This document shows positions 36,223-45,406 of a stretch of 64,000 nt of DNA, one piece after another (positions within the stretch are counted from its first letter, which is position 1; every line of letters starts with the position of its first letter). A program made the position numbers and the translations under genes. The notes beneath the pieces were generated by a model that was not told the DNA's origin, searched no databases, and was given only the letters and a program-made list of their open reading frames with translations. Source of the stretch: Kordia aestuariivivens (GTDB taxonomy: Bacteria > Bacteroidota > Bacteroidia > Flavobacteriales > Flavobacteriaceae); NCBI RefSeq assembly GCF_014397005.1, contig NZ_JACGWS010000015.1, positions 62,001-126,000 on the forward strand, written 5' to 3'.

Positions 36223-39200
36223 ATGAAAGAGACAACAAACAAACTACTACTATTGGCACTACTTCTCGGAGTTGTGTTTCATGGTGCGTCTATCTTTTTT
36301 ACGTTGGAAACTACCTATGATGCGTTAATCCACTTATTCTTTGCCGATCATTATGCAAACAGTTGGTTTGAACCTTGGAATTATAAATGGTACACAGGAT
36401 TTACGGTAATGAGTTATCCGCCGTTAGTACATCAATCTATTGGTGCGTTATCGTTAATTGGCGGTTTAAAATTTGGACTTTTTACGGTGGCAATCATTGC
36501 GGTGATTCTATTCATTACTGGTGTGTATCGGTTCTCTTTGCTCATGACAGGAAACAAAAGAGTCGCTGGTTATGCGGCAATTTTGGCGGTTTTCTCGTCT
36601 TCATTTGTAGAAACCTTGCATATTTTTGGACAATTGCCAAGTATTGTAGGAATTTCTGTGTTGATGCATGCCTTACCCGAAATTTATTTGTGGTTAAAAA
36701 CAGGAAAGTATAAATACCTTTTTACGTCGCTTTCGCTGATTGCAGTTACGGTTACCTCACATCATGTAACACCAATTTTTGGGATGATCTTTTTCATATT
36801 TCCGTTAATCGGGATGGTGCTAATGGACGCTTCTCGCGAAGAAGTAAACAGTACAAAAGAAGTAACGTTTATAGTTTTTTGGAAGCAATTTTTAAAGCTT
36901 TTCAAGCGAATTATTAGTTTCGGAATGTTGTCACTCGTGATTATTGTCGGATGTATCTTACCCTATTGGATCAATTCCAAAAACAATCCAATTACGCAAG
37001 TACCAATTCCGCACGGTTCACGCGATCACTTTATAGAAATTTCGTCTTCAGGATTGGTTTTCTTTCTAATTCCTTGGGGAATTTTACTCTTTCTATTACC
37101 ATATATATTTTACAGATATTACAGTAAACGCTATCTATTTTTTGGCTTGTCAATTACCATATTGTTCGTTTTAGGAACAGGCGGAACAACGCCAATTCCA
37201 CGAATGTTATTGGGTGAAACGGCTTTCAATATCTTAACCTTGGACAGATTCACGTTGTGGGCTTCCATTATGTCATTACCGCTTTTTGGCGAATTTGTAT
37301 ATCGTTTTGTTGAAGGTGATTTAAAAGCATTGCTACAAGAAAAATTTGGCGCTATCTATCACAGAATCATTGGTGGCGGATTAGCAGGTTTATTTGTCTT
37401 TATGACCATTTTCACGATGAGTTTAGGCTATTTCAGACCATCGCAACCGAAAAAAATAAACATGTTGCCTATTGTGAATTTCCTCAATCAAGATCAACAC
37501 GATCAATGGAGATATCTAACACTTGGTTTTGGCGATCAAATGGCTTGGTTATCAGCACAAACAAACGCAATGACAGTTGACGGAAACTATCATTCTGCAC
37601 GACGTTTGCCAGAATTGACAACACGACCAATAGAACGTTTAGAAAACTCAAAATTCAAAGGCGTTGCCGGAATCGGATCCTTACAACAATTCTTAACAAC
37701 GCCCGAAAAATACAATCTAAAATATATATTTTCCAACGATAAATTTTACGATCCAATTCTCTATTTCTGCGGTTGGCAACGCTTGCCACAATTGGAAAAT
37801 GGAATCATGGTTTGGGAACGACTCAACGTTGCCCCACTTTCATCAATTTTACCGAAAGATGAGGTTTCAACCTGGCAAAAAATGTTGTGGGGAATTATGC
37901 CGTTTCTCACGTTGATATTGGCGTTTATACTCAACATTCAACCCATCTTTCTGAGATACATTCAGCGAAAGCGAACTGATTCACAAGCATATCTAAATTT
38001 CAAAATTGAATATGGAAATTTCTCAAGAAAACTTGTAAAAGTGAATCATATTTGGGCAATAATTCTCACGTTGATTCTTTGTTTTGGAACCTATCAATTC
38101 TACCTAAAAAACGATGCACAACGTTCGCCCGAAAATGTCGTAAAGGCGTATTATGATGCACTCGATTTTAAACAATTTGAAAAAGCATACAGTTTCATCA
38201 ATCCAGAAAACAAAAGTACAATTGCGCAATACATGTTGGAGATTTCTTCTACGGACGGATTGTTGAGTTCGTATGCAAAACTAGACGCATTGGAAACTGA
38301 AATCATTACGGAAACGGATCGTTTGGTTACGCTGAAAGTCACCTCAAAATGGATTACACCATTAGAAAAAATTCAAAAAGTAGACTATAAAACGGTTCTA
38401 AAACACAACGGAAAATGGTTTTTACAACCAGAAACTGTTGAAGCCGATTTGCCGCCCGATCAATTAGTTGAGAACAATGAAACTTCGTATTTCAATCACG
38501 GACGAAGACGTATTACAACCGAACAAACCTATCATGAAGATGTTTTAAAACAACCAGTTTTGGAGATTATTTCCGCAAAATTGGTCAATCATAATGGACA
38601 TTACGCAATTGTTGGTGAAGTTCAAAACATTGACAATGTACCCGCGGATGTGGTTTTAAAAGGAACCTTGTACAACGATAAAAATGTGGAATTGGCAACG
38701 TACAACGCCAAATATCATATCAAGCACAAATTGATGCCGAAAGAAGTGACGTCGTTCCGAATTAACTTTGAAGGAATTGCATGGTCAAACACGCAAGATT
38801 CCATTCCGAAAACCTTCAATCCAGACGAATTTACACCTGCGCATTTTGAAGATGAACCGACAAAGTTCAATTTGCAAGCAGCAGGAAATGTTTCTGGCTT
38901 GGATTTGTACAAAAATATCGTGTTGAATGATGTAGAAATTGATCAGAAAACCATCAAAGGAAACTTGTTCAATAGCGGTTTGCAAGAAATTACGGTTCCA
39001 CAATTATTGATCACGTATTATGATGAAAACAAAGAATTGTTGTGGGTAGATCATTTGTTTTTGGACAGCGGAATTCGTCAGCAACGAAAACAGGCTTTTA
39101 GCTATAAATTATCAGGAAATGATGCCATAAAAATTATCAGTACGGACATGGAAAACTGTTACGTAAATGGTTTGCCAAACGCGGACATTTCTGCGAAAAT

Positions 39201-39303
39201 TCTATCCAACAGAAAACAACAAGATGCATTGCAAAAAATAACGCATTCGGTGTATCAATATGTGAAAATTGAAATGAACGCGTATATCGGAAATCCAAAA
39301 TGA
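36223..39303 (+). CDS. large polytopic membrane protein, GT-C/PTPS-related, with NTF2-like region
   Basis: The first 570 residues are a bundle of about a dozen hydrophobic helices with short loops. The first loop (ETTYDALIHLFFADHYANSW ... GFTVMSYPPLVHQSIGAL) carries the D-HL and YPPL-H pattern of the membrane PTPS-related family, which resembles GT-C glycosyltransferases using lipid-linked sugars. After another helix (about 610-630) comes an NTF2-like segment (PENVVKAYYDALDFKQFEKAYSFI, about 640-755) and beta-rich extracytoplasmic domains. I infer an inner-membrane glycosyltransferase or assembly factor for the local polysaccharide. It overlaps the next gene by ATGA. Confidence 0.8.
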   Translation: MKETTNKLLLLALLLGVVFHGASIFFTLETTYDALIHLFFADHYANSWFEPWNYKWYTGFTVMSYPPLVHQSIGALSLIGGLKFGLFTVAIIAVILFITGVYRFSLLMTGNKRVAGYAAILAVFSSSFVETLHIFGQLPSIVGISVLMHALPEIYLWLKTGKYKYLFTSLSLIAVTVTSHHVTPIFGMIFFIFPLIGMVLMDASREEVNSTKEVTFIVFWKQFLKLFKRIISFGMLSLVIIVGCILPYWINSKNNPITQVPIPHGSRDHFIEISSSGLVFFLIPWGILLFLLPYIFYRYYSKRYLFFGLSITILFVLGTGGTTPIPRMLLGETAFNILTLDRFTLWASIMSLPLFGEFVYRFVEGDLKALLQEKFGAIYHRIIGGGLAGLFVFMTIFTMSLGYFRPSQPKKINMLPIVNFLNQDQHDQWRYLTLGFGDQMAWLSAQTNAMTVDGNYHSARRLPELTTRPIERLENSKFKGVAGIGSLQQFLTTPEKYNLKYIFSNDKFYDPILYFCGWQRLPQLENGIMVWERLNVAPLSSILPKDEVSTWQKMLWGIMPFLTLILAFILNIQPIFLRYIQRKRTDSQAYLNFKIEYGNFSRKLVKVNHIWAIILTLILCFGTYQFYLKNDAQRSPENVVKAYYDALDFKQFEKAYSFINPENKSTIAQYMLEISSTDGLLSSYAKLDALETEIITETDRLVTLKVTSKWITPLEKIQKVDYKTVLKHNGKWFLQPETVEADLPPDQLVENNETSYFNHGRRRITTEQTYHEDVLKQPVLEIISAKLVNHNGHYAIVGEVQNIDNVPADVVLKGTLYNDKNVELATYNAKYHIKHKLMPKEVTSFRINFEGIAWSNTQDSIPKTFNPDEFTPAHFEDEPTKFNLQAAGNVSGLDLYKNIVLNDVEIDQKTIKGNLFNSGLQEITVPQLLITYYDENKELLWVDHLFLDSGIRQQRKQAFSYKLSGNDAIKIISTDMENCYVNGLPNADISAKILSNRKQQDALQKITHSVYQYVKIEMNAYIGNPK

Positions 39304-40517
39304 TGAACTTAAAATATATAGCAGTTTTGTGTAGCTTTTTCTTTTTTGCGTCAAGCGCGAAGGAACTCAGCGCGCAAACAAATGAAGCAATTCAACTAGA
39401 AATTTCCGAACGAGAATTCACGGCTGGCGAACCGATTGTGTTGAAATTCTCGGGAACGCAAAACACTTCCATTCTACTATATTGCGCTAATAGTTATGGT
39501 TCCACTTTGATTACGCCTAAAGTTGAGAATAATCAATTACACTATACAATTCCAACTCAAATCGCTACTAAAATTGGCGCTGTCAACTGGAAATTAGTAA
39601 CTGAAAACAATTCGCTTTCAGGCACATTTACGGTGCTTGCGCAAGCAAAACCTGTTTCTATGGAAACCTACGTTGGTCCGCCAAGTATTGCCGCAGGCGG
39701 AAACGATTATACGATGTTAGTGGTGATTCCAACCGACAAATTGGGCAATCCATTAAAGTCAACTACGGAAGTAACTGTGAAGCATCAGTTTTTGGCAAAC
39801 GAAACAAATGAAACGGTTTTCACTAAAAATTTAATTGCGTATCAAAATATTTATTCGCCAATAGAAAGTGGCAGAATGTTGTTGTCAACAGAATGTTTAG
39901 GTTTGAATTCTAAAGAATATACCGTACATGTTTTGCCTGCGGTTTCGACAAATTTCGAAATTTTCGCCAAGCGTTCACATGAATATGCGGATGGAAATCA
40001 AATCACGACGTTTACAACTTCGGTGCTAAAAGATGAACACAATAATATTGTCAGTGATGGAAGTTTCGTCACGTTTTACATCACAAATTCAGACGGAAAC
40101 CTATTGAAAACTTCAGGAATGACCATTAAGGGAGTTGCAACTGCAAAAATGATGCATCCTGATCATTCAGCAACTTGGAGTGTAAAAGCATCTGTGACAG
40201 GAATTTCAGAAAGCAATACAATTTCGTTGACGTATAAAAAAGTCATGGACGATTTCACGGTTGCATTCTCAGAAAACAACAGAAATATTTCGGTTGGACC
40301 TTTGAAAAGCTTCATGAATCAACTAATTCCAGATGGTTTACAAGTGAAATTAATCATCTATCAAAACAAAAAAATCATTAAAGAATATTCAAAAGAATCG
40401 CGTGAAGGATCTGTGAATTTTGAATTAAACTCAAATATTTTCGGCAACGGAAACTACGATTTCGAAATTACAACCGCAGGAATTACAAAAACATTTCAAG
40501 GGAAGAAACTATGGTAA
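39300..40517 (+). CDS. secreted beta-sandwich protein of the polysaccharide operon
   Basis: A signal peptide (YIAVLCSFFFFASSAKELSAQ) leads a 405-residue protein that looks like three to four Ig-like/beta-sandwich modules (for example VEYTVHV..., FTTSVLKDEHNNIVSDGSFVTFYITNSDG, similar to invasin or Big-type domains). There is no catalytic motif and no T9SS tail, so it should stay in the periplasm. The start overlaps the stop of the membrane-protein gene and its end overlaps the GH5 start by 7 bases. It is a tightly coupled operon member, probably a periplasmic partner of its neighbours. Confidence 0.85.
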   Translation: MMNLKYIAVLCSFFFFASSAKELSAQTNEAIQLEISEREFTAGEPIVLKFSGTQNTSILLYCANSYGSTLITPKVENNQLHYTIPTQIATKIGAVNWKLVTENNSLSGTFTVLAQAKPVSMETYVGPPSIAAGGNDYTMLVVIPTDKLGNPLKSTTEVTVKHQFLANETNETVFTKNLIAYQNIYSPIESGRMLLSTECLGLNSKEYTVHVLPAVSTNFEIFAKRSHEYADGNQITTFTTSVLKDEHNNIVSDGSFVTFYITNSDGNLLKTSGMTIKGVATAKMMHPDHSATWSVKASVTGISESNTISLTYKKVMDDFTVAFSENNRNISVGPLKSFMNQLIPDGLQVKLIIYQNKKIIKEYSKESREGSVNFELNSNIFGNGNYDFEITTAGITKTFQGKKLW

Positions 40518-42025
40518 AAACCGATAAAAATATCATACGAGGATTTTTAGTATTCTCCTATGTCGTCATCATTTCGATGTTGATTTTCTTAATCAGCAGT
40601 TCGTTTAGTTACCTAAATACAGGCGCGGACAGAAGCAAATTATTACACACGGAAGTTAAAAAAGCAGAAAACTATTCACCAAAAATTGTTTGGGTAGAAG
40701 ACGGAAACGAAGGTAGAAATGTCGATGAGCAAACATTAATCAAGATTGAAAATGATTATTTGGATGCTTGGTATGTGCGAAATGTGGCGTATAAAACTAA
40801 TCAAACCGTTGGAATTGCGGATTATTACACAGACAATGCACGCAAAAATATAGCAGAATTTGTAGCGCAAAATAAAAAACAACAGATTTCTGTAGAAGCA
40901 ACCACACTTTCACACCAACCGAATATTGAATTCTTTAGTGAAGATGGACAATTAGTGGTTTTGTCTGATAAAAATGTGGTGGAATATAAGAAGCTTTTCA
41001 AAGACGGAAAGTTTGTCATGGAAACCACAGAAACGGCGAATTACAAAATAATTTTATTGTTGGAAGATGGTTTTTGGCGCATTCGACATTTGGTAAAAGA
41101 AACAATTGCAGATTTTGATAAAACGATTCAAAATAAATCATTTGCTAACTTGAATATTAAAGGCATTAATTACTATCCGCAAGCGACACCTTGGGATATG
41201 TTTGGCGATCAATTTGATATTAAAATCATTGAAAACGATTTCAGTATTATGAAAGATGCGGGTTTAAATACGATTCGAATTTTCATTCAATATGACGATT
41301 TTGGAAAAGCAGAAGTGAAAGAAGAAAAACTACAAAAACTACAGCAAGTTTTAGATGCTGCCGAAACCAAAAAACTCAAAGCGGTGGTGACACTTTTTGA
41401 CTTCTACGGAAATTACGAAGTGTTAGATTGGACATTGACACACCGACATGCGGAAACGATTGTGTCGCGATTTAAAAATCACAACGCAATTCTCGCTTGG
41501 GACATCAAAAACGAACCGAATTTAGACTTTGAATCACGTGGAAAACAAACTGTACTAGCGTGGTTAGATCACATCCTTTTAGTAGTAAAATCGATTGATA
41601 CAAAACATTTGGTGACCATTGGTTGGTCAAACACAGAAAGTGCCCATTTACTAAAAGACAAGCTTGATTTTGTATCGTTTCATTATTACGAAGATCGTGC
41701 AAATTTTGAACAATCCTATTTAGATTTAAAAGCCAAAATACCAAACAAACAAATCGTTTTAGGAGAATTTGGAGAATCATCTTATGGCGGATTTTGGAAA
41801 CCGTTTGTAGGTTCTGAACAAAAACAAGCTGCATATTTCAAAGAAATGCAACAAGTCTTAGCTGCGCAAAACATTTCATTCATGTCCTGGACATTATACG
41901 ACTTTGAAGACATTCCAGCTTCGGTTGTCGGAAGTCGTCCGTGGCGAACAAATCCTCAGAAAAAGTTTGGATTTATTGATAAGGATGGGAATAGGAAATT
42001 GGCTTTTGAGTTTGCTGTGGAGTGA
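40511..42025 (+). CDS. membrane-anchored GH5-like glycoside hydrolase with NTF2-like domain
   Basis: An N-terminal anchor (GFLVFSYVVIISMLIFLISSSF) is followed by an NTF2/SnoaL-like domain (about 75-205, IENDYLDAWYVRNVAYKT ... EDGFWRIRHL) and a (beta/alpha)8 hydrolase. The catalytic glutamates are visible: acid/base E335 in AWDIKNEPN and nucleophile E419 in VLGEFGESSYGG; SFHYYED supplies the usual aromatic/His residues. It should face the periplasm and cleave or trim a beta-glycan, either editing the exported polymer or releasing it. It shares the NTF2-like module with the membrane protein two genes upstream. Confidence 0.9.
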   Translation: MVKTDKNIIRGFLVFSYVVIISMLIFLISSSFSYLNTGADRSKLLHTEVKKAENYSPKIVWVEDGNEGRNVDEQTLIKIENDYLDAWYVRNVAYKTNQTVGIADYYTDNARKNIAEFVAQNKKQQISVEATTLSHQPNIEFFSEDGQLVVLSDKNVVEYKKLFKDGKFVMETTETANYKIILLLEDGFWRIRHLVKETIADFDKTIQNKSFANLNIKGINYYPQATPWDMFGDQFDIKIIENDFSIMKDAGLNTIRIFIQYDDFGKAEVKEEKLQKLQQVLDAAETKKLKAVVTLFDFYGNYEVLDWTLTHRHAETIVSRFKNHNAILAWDIKNEPNLDFESRGKQTVLAWLDHILLVVKSIDTKHLVTIGWSNTESAHLLKDKLDFVSFHYYEDRANFEQSYLDLKAKIPNKQIVLGEFGESSYGGFWKPFVGSEQKQAAYFKEMQQVLAAQNISFMSWTLYDFEDIPASVVGSRPWRTNPQKKFGFIDKDGNRKLAFEFAVE

Positions 42026-42040
42026 TATTACATAATAAAT

Positions 42041-42100
42041 TATATCTGAATGCATATAATTCAGTGTATTTATCTAATTTTATATCTAAATACATATAAT
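42041..42100 (+). promoter_or_regulatory. direct repeats overlapping the hipB-like start, probable autoregulatory operator
   Basis: TATATCTGAATGCATATAAT at 42041 and TATATCTAAATACATATAAT at 42081 match at 18 of 20 positions, 40 bases apart; the second overlaps the ATG at 42099. Such repeats are the expected binding sites of the HTH protein. Confidence 0.65.
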
Positions 42101-42317
42101 GAAGTCTTTGTCAGAATTTGTAAAAGAGCGTAGAAAAGAAGTTGACTTAACTCAAGAAGAGTTTGCCGATCGAGCCGGAGTAGCCTTGACAGTAGTTCGT
42201 AAGATAGAACAAGGCAAAACAAATTTGAATATGAATAAGGTAAATTTAGTATTAAGTATGTTTGGTCATGTATTGGGATCCTTAAACAGTAAAGAGCTAA
42301 TAGATGAGACAAGGTAA
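42099..42317 (+). CDS. HipB-like HTH antitoxin/regulator
   Basis: A 72-residue XRE-type HTH protein: SLSEFVKERRKEVDLTQEEF, then ADRAGVALTVVRKIEQGKTN, then LNMNKVNLVLSMFGHVLG. This is the short HipB form found in front of HipA-type kinases in Bacteroidota. It would bind the direct repeats at its promoter. Its partner kinase gene has been lost except for the two ends (see the pseudogene), so it is an orphan. Confidence 0.85.
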   Translation: MKSLSEFVKERRKEVDLTQEEFADRAGVALTVVRKIEQGKTNLNMNKVNLVLSMFGHVLGSLNSKELIDETR

Positions 42318-42476
42318 GGTTTAGAATTAACAGATACCCAAATACAAGGTGTTTTTAAGCGTATGTTAAAGAATAAACCTAAAGCTTTTAAGTGGATAAA
42401 AAGTTCTTTTTTATCAGACGAAATGAAGGAAGCTTATAGGAATGTTCTGGAAGAACGATATGAGCGATTACTTTGA
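42304..42476 (+). pseudogene. hipA-type kinase remnant: first codons joined to last ~50 codons
   Basis: From ATG 42304, overlapping the hipB end, the frame reads MRQGKV and stops. MRQ-x-KV is a common HipA-type N-terminus. In another frame, 42318-42476 encodes GLELTDTQIQGVFKRM then LKNKPKAFKWIKSSFLSDEM then KEAYRNVLEERYERLL-stop, which resembles the C-terminal helix bundle of HipA-family kinases. The middle, including all kinase motifs, is missing. The simplest reading is an internal deletion of hipA (or of a hipS-hipT pair). Confidence 0.6.
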
Positions 42477-42491
42477 ATTTAATGATGTAAG

Positions 42492-43697
42492 CTAAACAAC
42501 CAAATCACCAACTCGCTCACTTTTTTTTTCAATAATCGCTTCAAATTCTTCCAAATACATATCCGTAATGCGTTCCATAGGAAATGCAGTAGCAGCTTTG
42601 TAATTGGCCTTTTCGAGCGAAATTCGGTAGCTTTCGTTGGTTACAATTGCTTTAATAGCATTTGCCAAACTATCTACGCTATTAGGTTCAAAGAATTCAC
42701 CTCTATAACCTTCATCTTTTACTAACAAGGCTAAGTCACCTAAATTGGGCATGACAACTGCTTTTCCGTAACTTCCGGCTTGGTGCAACACACCAGAACT
42801 TCCCGTAGTTGACGTATATGGAAATACCACAACCGCACTTTCGTTGAACAGTGGCGCAACGTCAGCTTCTTCCACATATCCTGTAAATGTCAATTGTGAA
42901 ACATGCTTGTATTTTTCTTGAACATTTGCCAAATACCCTGGTACATTTGGATTGTCGGTTCCTGCAATGACGATTTCTAAATCTAAACCAGAAATCTTGC
43001 GAACTTTCTCCACAGCTTCAATCATGGATTCCACTTTTTTGTAGGTTCCAAATTTTCCAAACGTCATTATTTTTAATGGACTTCTTGGCAATTTGAATGA
43101 AGGAGTTGAGGCAACTTCAAACGTTCCGTGTGGAATCATAATTATGTTGTCTGCTAAGTATTTTGCCTCTAAGACATAAGCATATTTTTGCATGGTTACG
43201 GCAACTTTGTCTGCATGTAATAATAAGCGTGTTAAGTTTGTTCCAATATAATTATAGACTTTTTGTACTAATTTATTTGAGGTGAATCCGGCACTTTCTA
43301 AATCAACTTCTTCTAAAATATTATGTAATAACACAATGTTTGGGATTCCTTTCATTCGACAAACTAATGGAAGCATTAAACCCAAAGCCGCCGCAATTTT
43401 TTTATCGCCAAATTTCATGAATTGCAAGTTGAACAAAACGGCATCTGGTTTTGAACGATTAATCGCTTTTGTTACCGAAATTAAGTTGGTGTAGCTGTTA
43501 AACTTCCAACATTCCTTAACGGTAATTTTGCAACCGTCTTCTGTAAAGTTGAGATCTTTTGCGGCTGGAGTTTTGTCCGTTAACAAAATGATTTCTGTAA
43601 CATTTTCCTTCTGGCGAAAGCTTTTCACTAAGTGATATGCGTATTCATTTAACGTTACCTTACTTGGTGGATAGGCTGTTACGATTGCTAGTTTCAT
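42492..43697 (-). CDS. family 4 glycosyltransferase
   Basis: The 401-residue GT-B enzyme has the N-terminal acceptor domain (LAIVTAYPPSKVTLNEYAYHL ... VLLHNILEEVDLESAGF) and the C-terminal donor domain with PLKIMTFGKFGTYKKVESMI, DLEIVIAGTDNPN and the EX7E-region equivalent SSGVLHQAGSYGKAVVMPNLG. It probably transfers a sugar from a nucleotide donor in the cytoplasm during repeat-unit assembly. It is monocistronic with a 21-bp-spaced operator candidate 63-100 bases upstream. Confidence 0.93.
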   Translation of the reverse strand: MKLAIVTAYPPSKVTLNEYAYHLVKSFRQKENVTEIILLTDKTPAAKDLNFTEDGCKITVKECWKFNSYTNLISVTKAINRSKPDAVLFNLQFMKFGDKKIAAALGLMLPLVCRMKGIPNIVLLHNILEEVDLESAGFTSNKLVQKVYNYIGTNLTRLLLHADKVAVTMQKYAYVLEAKYLADNIIMIPHGTFEVASTPSFKLPRSPLKIMTFGKFGTYKKVESMIEAVEKVRKISGLDLEIVIAGTDNPNVPGYLANVQEKYKHVSQLTFTGYVEEADVAPLFNESAVVVFPYTSTTGSSGVLHQAGSYGKAVVMPNLGDLALLVKDEGYRGEFFEPNSVDSLANAIKAIVTNESYRISLEKANYKAATAFPMERITDMYLEEFEAIIEKKSERVGDLVV

Positions 43698-43759
43698 AAT
43701 GTGTTCTATTTAATTATAGTACAAATGTGCATTTTCAACACTTGAAAAATAGACGACTT

Positions 43760-43799
43760 GTGTCGAAATGCGAATAGGGTTCGATGAAATGCGAGTAGG
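43760..43799 (+). promoter_or_regulatory. candidate LytTR-type operator 2 (21-bp direct repeat)
   Basis: GAAATGCGAATAGG at 43765 and GAAATGCGAGTAGG at 43786 match at 13 of 14 positions with starts 21 bases apart. They are 68 bases upstream of the GT4 start codon. Confidence 0.6.
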
Positions 43800-43993
43800 T
43801 TTAGATTTCTAATTTGAATGATTTATGTTACTTTCATTTTAGTTCGTATCATTTCTATTTTAAGTTAAAAGAACTCATGAATCTTCGATTTCTTTGCTTA
43901 CCCACATTTCGGCTCCGCTCAATGTTCAACCACGAAAAAACTTTTCTATACTGCGGAAAAGGAGAAGAAAGGAATAAAATTTAGAGTAGTTTA

Positions 43994-44019
43994 CGTCATA
44001 CTGAACTTGATTCAGTATC
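43994..44019 (+). repeat. GTCA-headed CTGAACTTGATTCAG palindrome
   Basis: CGTCA-TACTGAActtgaTTCAGTA. The outer bases TAC/GTA differ from other copies but remain complementary. Confidence 0.8.
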
Positions 44020-44102
44020 ACATAAGAGTGAGAATAATTTAACATAACAAACAGTCTAAAAGCGAAGCGGTCTAAGAGATTCCCGCCTACAGGGGAACAA
44101 GT

Positions 44103-45356
44103 CTAAGAGCGAAGCGATCTAAATTTATTCTCAAAGAAGAAAAAAGACAATTGCACAACCAATAACAAAACCATCGCAATGCTTTGAACATGGACAACTT
44201 GTGCTAAACTTTCGTGAAAGAAAACAACCAATACAATTTGAAGCATTCCAAAAATGCCTGAAAGTACCACAGGAATGTATTTGTCTAATGATAAATAGTA
44301 ATAGGCGAAGATGTTGGAAATTGCGAAAATGCCTGTTGCCAATGCGTATTTCCATAATAGTGGCGCGATTTCGAGATAGCTTTCGCCAAATAAAACGTGT
44401 ACGATTTGTTCTGGAAATAGGACGCAAGCGAAAATGATTGTCGCTGCAATTATAGCAATGTAACCAACATATTTTAGCAATACAGAAACGGTTTCTTTTC
44501 CTTCTTTTTGCAATTGTACTACGGTTGGTAACAACAACATAACAAACATCCACGCGATGAAATACACAACACGTCCAATTAATGCCAACGAAGCATACAA
44601 ACCTGCATCATACGATTCAAAATAGTGTTTTACGAGTAAAATATCGCTGTTGTTAATGATGATTTGTGTCAGTTCGTAAAAAGCAGTGATGATGAAAAAA
44701 TTTCGGACGAGTTTACTTTGTGTCGCGTTTAATACGTTTACTTTTTTTAGGGAAATATGTTTGAATTTAAAAGGCATTAAACCAAATAAGAAAGACGCTA
44801 AAATCCCTAAGGAAATAATCAAAGATGATTCAATGTTAAGAAAATATAATAACGTCAACGTGATTAACAATCGACTGATCATTTCTGCTTGATACGTCAC
44901 AGAAAGCGAAACCAATTGCTGCTTTCCTTGAAAAATGCCTCTGTTGACACTCATGATGAAATAAAGTGGAATTCCGAATCCGAACGCGACAAACATACTT
45001 GACGATGAGGTTTTGAAAAATGTTTGCAATTCGGTTGCGAAGACAACAATCAACAATCCTAAAATGATTCCTGTACTAATAGATTTTTTATACATATTCG
45101 CAGCAAAAGCTTTGAAAACAGAAGTTTCAAACACTACGGAGAATTTTGCCGTTACAAGTTGAAACGTCATCGCTACAAATGATAATACCAATAAAAAAGT
45201 AATCAATACGGCAGCATCTGCAAATTTTTCGGGTCCTAAAAAACGTCCTAAAAGTAAATTGTAGACATAATTTCCACCATTCACCAATACGCCACTTATC
45301 ATGAAAATATGTGTTGTAGTAAGGATCCTTTTTATTTTTTTTGTGAGTGCGATCAT
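44103..45356 (-). CDS. Wzx-like polysaccharide flippase
   Basis: A 417-residue polytopic protein with about 12 hydrophobic helices and the MOP/polysaccharide-export signature at the start (THIFMISGVLVNGGNYVYNLLLGRFLGPEKFADAAVL). Wzx-type flippases move lipid-linked repeat units across the inner membrane. The extreme C-terminus (RSLRS and the stop) is encoded inside an AGCGAAGCG repeat unit, so the original end may have been overwritten. It lies 50 bases downstream of the STAS gene, the spacer containing five TGAATAC heptamers, and the two are likely co-transcribed. Confidence 0.9.
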   Translation of the reverse strand: MIALTKKIKRILTTTHIFMISGVLVNGGNYVYNLLLGRFLGPEKFADAAVLITFLLVLSFVAMTFQLVTAKFSVVFETSVFKAFAANMYKKSISTGIILGLLIVVFATELQTFFKTSSSSMFVAFGFGIPLYFIMSVNRGIFQGKQQLVSLSVTYQAEMISRLLITLTLLYFLNIESSLIISLGILASFLFGLMPFKFKHISLKKVNVLNATQSKLVRNFFIITAFYELTQIIINNSDILLVKHYFESYDAGLYASLALIGRVVYFIAWMFVMLLLPTVVQLQKEGKETVSVLLKYVGYIAIIAATIIFACVLFPEQIVHVLFGESYLEIAPLLWKYALATGIFAISNIFAYYYLSLDKYIPVVLSGIFGMLQIVLVVFFHESLAQVVHVQSIAMVLLLVVQLSFFFFENKFRSLRS

Positions 45357-45367
45357 GTTTTTATTTT

Positions 45368-45402
45368 TGAATACTGAATACTGAATACTGAATACTGAAT
45401 AC
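45368..45402. repeat. five tandem TGAATAC heptamers
   Basis: Five perfect copies of a 7-base unit in the spacer between the STAS and flippase genes. A copy-number change would alter the spacing or the leader of the flippase gene, not its frame. Confidence 0.85.
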
Positions 45403-45406
45403 TAAC

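Larger units (their letters stand above)
43698..44102. other. intergenic region with operator candidate and repeats
   Basis: About 400 bases without a convincing gene. It holds the direct-repeat operator (43760-43799), a GTCA-headed palindrome (43994-44019), two AGCGAAGCG units (44052-44077, 44101-44124), and between them a degenerate ATTCCCGCCTACAGGGGAA palindrome (44079-44096). Confidence 0.75.

Noticed and set aside
43876-43983. Short plus-strand frame starting MNLRFLCLPTF between GT4 and flippase genes.
   Set aside because: Only 35 codons, no family resemblance, lying among degenerate repeats; treated as noncoding.
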